The translations under genes and the position numbers were made by a program. Positions 61,671 through 64,000 of a DNA stretch of 64,000 nucleotides are shown in pieces. Numbering within the stretch: the first letter of the stretch is position 1; every line of letters starts with the position of its first letter. This DNA is from Limanda limanda (Eukaryota > Chordata > Actinopteri > Pleuronectiformes > Pleuronectidae), in contig NC_083651.1 of assembly GCF_963576545.1 (NCBI RefSeq), positions 20,510,748 through 20,574,747 on the forward strand. The letters run 5' to 3'. The notes beneath the pieces are model-generated. The model saw only the letters and a program-made list of their open reading frames with translations. It did no database searches and was not told the origin of the DNA.

Positions 61671-64000
61671 TGAAGCTCTTACTCCTCACTTGTCTAAATG
61701 CCCAAACACAGACAACCAAGCTGTTGTTTGCAGAGACTTAAACACGCTACTGGTAGAAACGGCTTTCTTCACTTATATTTACCACTCCAGTCAGGTTGTA
61801 CATGTACAGGTAGGTACAGGTGGACACTGATGCACATAGAAACATTTTTACCTTAAATATACTGCACCTTGATGCAAAGCGTATTGTGCTTTGTTGGCCT
61901 GTGGCTCTCATTGAACTATGTTCTTTGATTTTGTTTCCCACTTTTAAAATTCCTTTTTCATTTATCTTCACAGTTCCACAGACAGAATGGTTTTCCTCTT
62001 CATCGCGCCCTGTTAGAATAATCATTATAATTGTCACCAATATGATGAATGTGATTTGAGCATTGCATGTTGGTAAATCACTGTTATGTTTTGGTATTGC
62101 CATTATTGCAGGGGAATTATTGTGATTACATTGCAGTAATGTCTGTATCAGTATGCAGCAGCTTTTTACATTTTAATGGCACGGTTAACAGCTGTGGGGG
62201 AAATGTTTGGTCTGTTACTTCTGCCTAGAGGGTTATTCTTTTGTTCATGTTTGTTCGTTAGGAGGATTAATCAAAAGATATATTATTTTCTTACTTTGTG
62301 AGATGGAGCATTTTGCAATATTTTCATTAATTTCTCAGCGAACGCTTCATAGAACCAATATGAAAGATTTGGAAAACGTATATTTATGAGCTTTTTAATT
62401 CGATGCAGATCCAAATACAAAGCCGGACCTTGTGAATTTATATGTGGTTCCATAAGGGGACAGTTGGGCCTTGGCAGAAAGACGCATTCTACAGAGTGGG
62501 TCAAAGTGTAATTGGCCACAAATTGTAAATGTGCCTTAGAACAGAATTAGCATTACTTTGAATTCCATTACTTATGAATGCAGTGGAGTCTTATGGCTCC
62601 TCACAGTTCAACTGATGCTCTCGTTGAAGCTCCTGAAGATATTCACGATCATCAAGAAGAACAGATCACTTATTCTTCACCAGGTTCGAAACGAGCTCAA
62701 AGCTTTTGCAAAGATCCAACATTTGTTGCACTGTGTTGATGTAATTTTTTATGGTTTCTAAAGTCACAATATATGAACTGTCTGGTTGCATTAGGTCATG
62801 ATCACAGGGTCCTCTTGAGCAGGAGCTCAGTCGCTGTCAGTGGTTTCAGAATGTAAGAATAGATAAGGACGTAGGTTTTTAAGGTCAAATCTGATAGCTG
62901 CGATTTTGTCTGTCGTCAGTATTCATATATTTGATCATTTCCATACTCCTCAGACTGTTTTGATTACGAGTGTAATTATAGACTGGCAGCCTCTAATACC
63001 AGATTCAAATAATTTCAGACATCTTATATAAAAATAAACGCATTCAGTAGCTGGGGTTCCGAAGAAAATGAACATTATATCAGACTTGACAATCGGATTT
63101 TCATTATTTTTTGGAATCGCAAAAATCCTATATGACGTGCACACCACACGTGCGTGTCCAACTCCAGGGGTTTGGGGTTTTACTGGTAAGAGGCAGGTCT
63201 TCTCTCCCCAGTGCATTCCTGAGAGCTCAGTGCAAATCAGGAGGTCCACCCCCCCGTTAGGCTGATACGGGGAAATAAGATTCAGGGGAGGAGCCAGCCT
63301 CTCCATCATTAACCTCAGCTTAATGGAAAAAGATGAGCACCGACCAATGAGAAGCCTTGACTGACTCCTTTTAGTTTCGAAAAATAAAAGCATTCCAAAA
63401 GCAGCTTTGCCTCTTTCACTAACTGGTATTTTTAGCGGCGTGTCATCTGCAAAATACAGCATTTTAGCTGATATTCTTCACAGGCCCATTAATGTGACAA
63501 AACAAAATAATTCATCTACAATACATTTCACAGGCTCTGAGCGAACTCCTTATTAATGGAGCAGCTCTGGTTTTCCATTGATTCCGCTCCGTCATCCCAG
63601 TCGGGGCACACAGGGTCTGGTGAGGCACTGAACGATGCCGGTACAGCTCTGTGGCTTTGGTGGGAAATGTTACATGTGGGAAATTATTCTTGGCAGCCAT
63701 TTTCAAAGGCCCCTGGAACAGTTAATATCTGAGACTGTATAAGTCGGCGCAGCGTGGCCCTCCGTGCTGTACTGGGCCATGGTTGTGGTGAGGAGGAGGG
63801 GGGGGAACTGCAACCATTGATCTCGGCCTGTTCACCTCTCAGAAAGAATAATAACAAGCTGCTCGCCTCCTGTCTTTATGGCACTTGGCTTCTCTGCGTT
63901 TTAATAAGTGGTTTGGCGCACGGGCACAGCTCTGACGCACGGGTTAAGAAATACCACTGCAGTGGCGTCTGGTGATGGTTTTGACTCTGAAGAGCTTGCC
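61671..64000. other. Gene-free region downstream of c3orf38
   Basis: It holds the c3orf38 3' UTR (no clear AATAAA found), a family A repeat at 62215-62510, and from about 62.9 kb a more complex non-coding sequence without repeats or a supported open frame. In human, C3orf38 is followed by a long interval before EPHA3, so this may be the start of a corresponding regulatory desert; that is inference. Confidence 0.5.
62215..62510 (+). repeat. Family A repeat, forward orientation with the 3' end
   Basis: It begins cttctgcctagagggttatt with gttaggaggattaatcaaaa, and ends gatgcagatccaaatacaaa, tatgtggttccataagggg and cagttgggccttggcagaaa. These are the two ends of the family A consensus as I remember it, with the middle shortened. 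Confidence 0.6.

Overview
The window is vertebrate nuclear DNA, most likely from a percomorph teleost fish. Five multi-exon genes with GT-AG introns can be assembled. Introns are short for a vertebrate and moderately AT-rich. Several repeats resemble dispersed elements common in ray-finned fish genomes. I see no bacterial, viral or CRISPR feature.

Layout, left to right. (1) 1-30.7 kb, plus strand: the 3' two thirds of pkp4 (plakophilin 4, p0071), 15 coding exons from 8700 to 29871; the 5' exons lie outside the window. (2) 32.6-35.6 kb, plus strand: dapl1 (death-associated protein-like 1), 4 coding exons, 116 aa. (3) 38.7-48.5 kb, minus strand: znf654, a large C2H2 zinc-finger gene, 12 coding exons, 1414 aa, convergent with dapl1. 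(4) 51.4-58.4 kb, minus strand: a 492-aa protein joining glutaredoxin, DEP and DUF547 domains. (5) 59.1-61.7 kb, plus strand: the C3orf38 homologue, 4 exons, 300 aa, divergent from gene 4. The last 2.3 kb holds no gene; its tail may be the edge of a regulatory desert.

The gene order joins two blocks that are separate in human. PKP4-DAPL1 are neighbours on 2q24 and ZNF654-C3orf38 are close together on 3p11. That context supports calling gene 1 pkp4 rather than its paralogue ctnnd2, and gene 2 dapl1 rather than dap. The genes do not form a pathway: junctional armadillo protein, ribosome/proliferation factor, nuclear zinc-finger protein, predicted redox/signalling protein, and an NTF2-like protein.

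The most notable points are the three-domain glutaredoxin-DEP-DUF547 gene; a 5-nt terminal coding segment that supplies only the last Ser and stop of znf654; a candidate frame-breaking exon in the 5' pkp4 intron; a (TC)n microsatellite acting as the polypyrimidine tract of a DUF547 exon; and five fragments of one fish repeat family, one with a nested insertion. Exon coordinates were read by eye from splice sites, phase continuity and remembered family sequences; no alignment was run.
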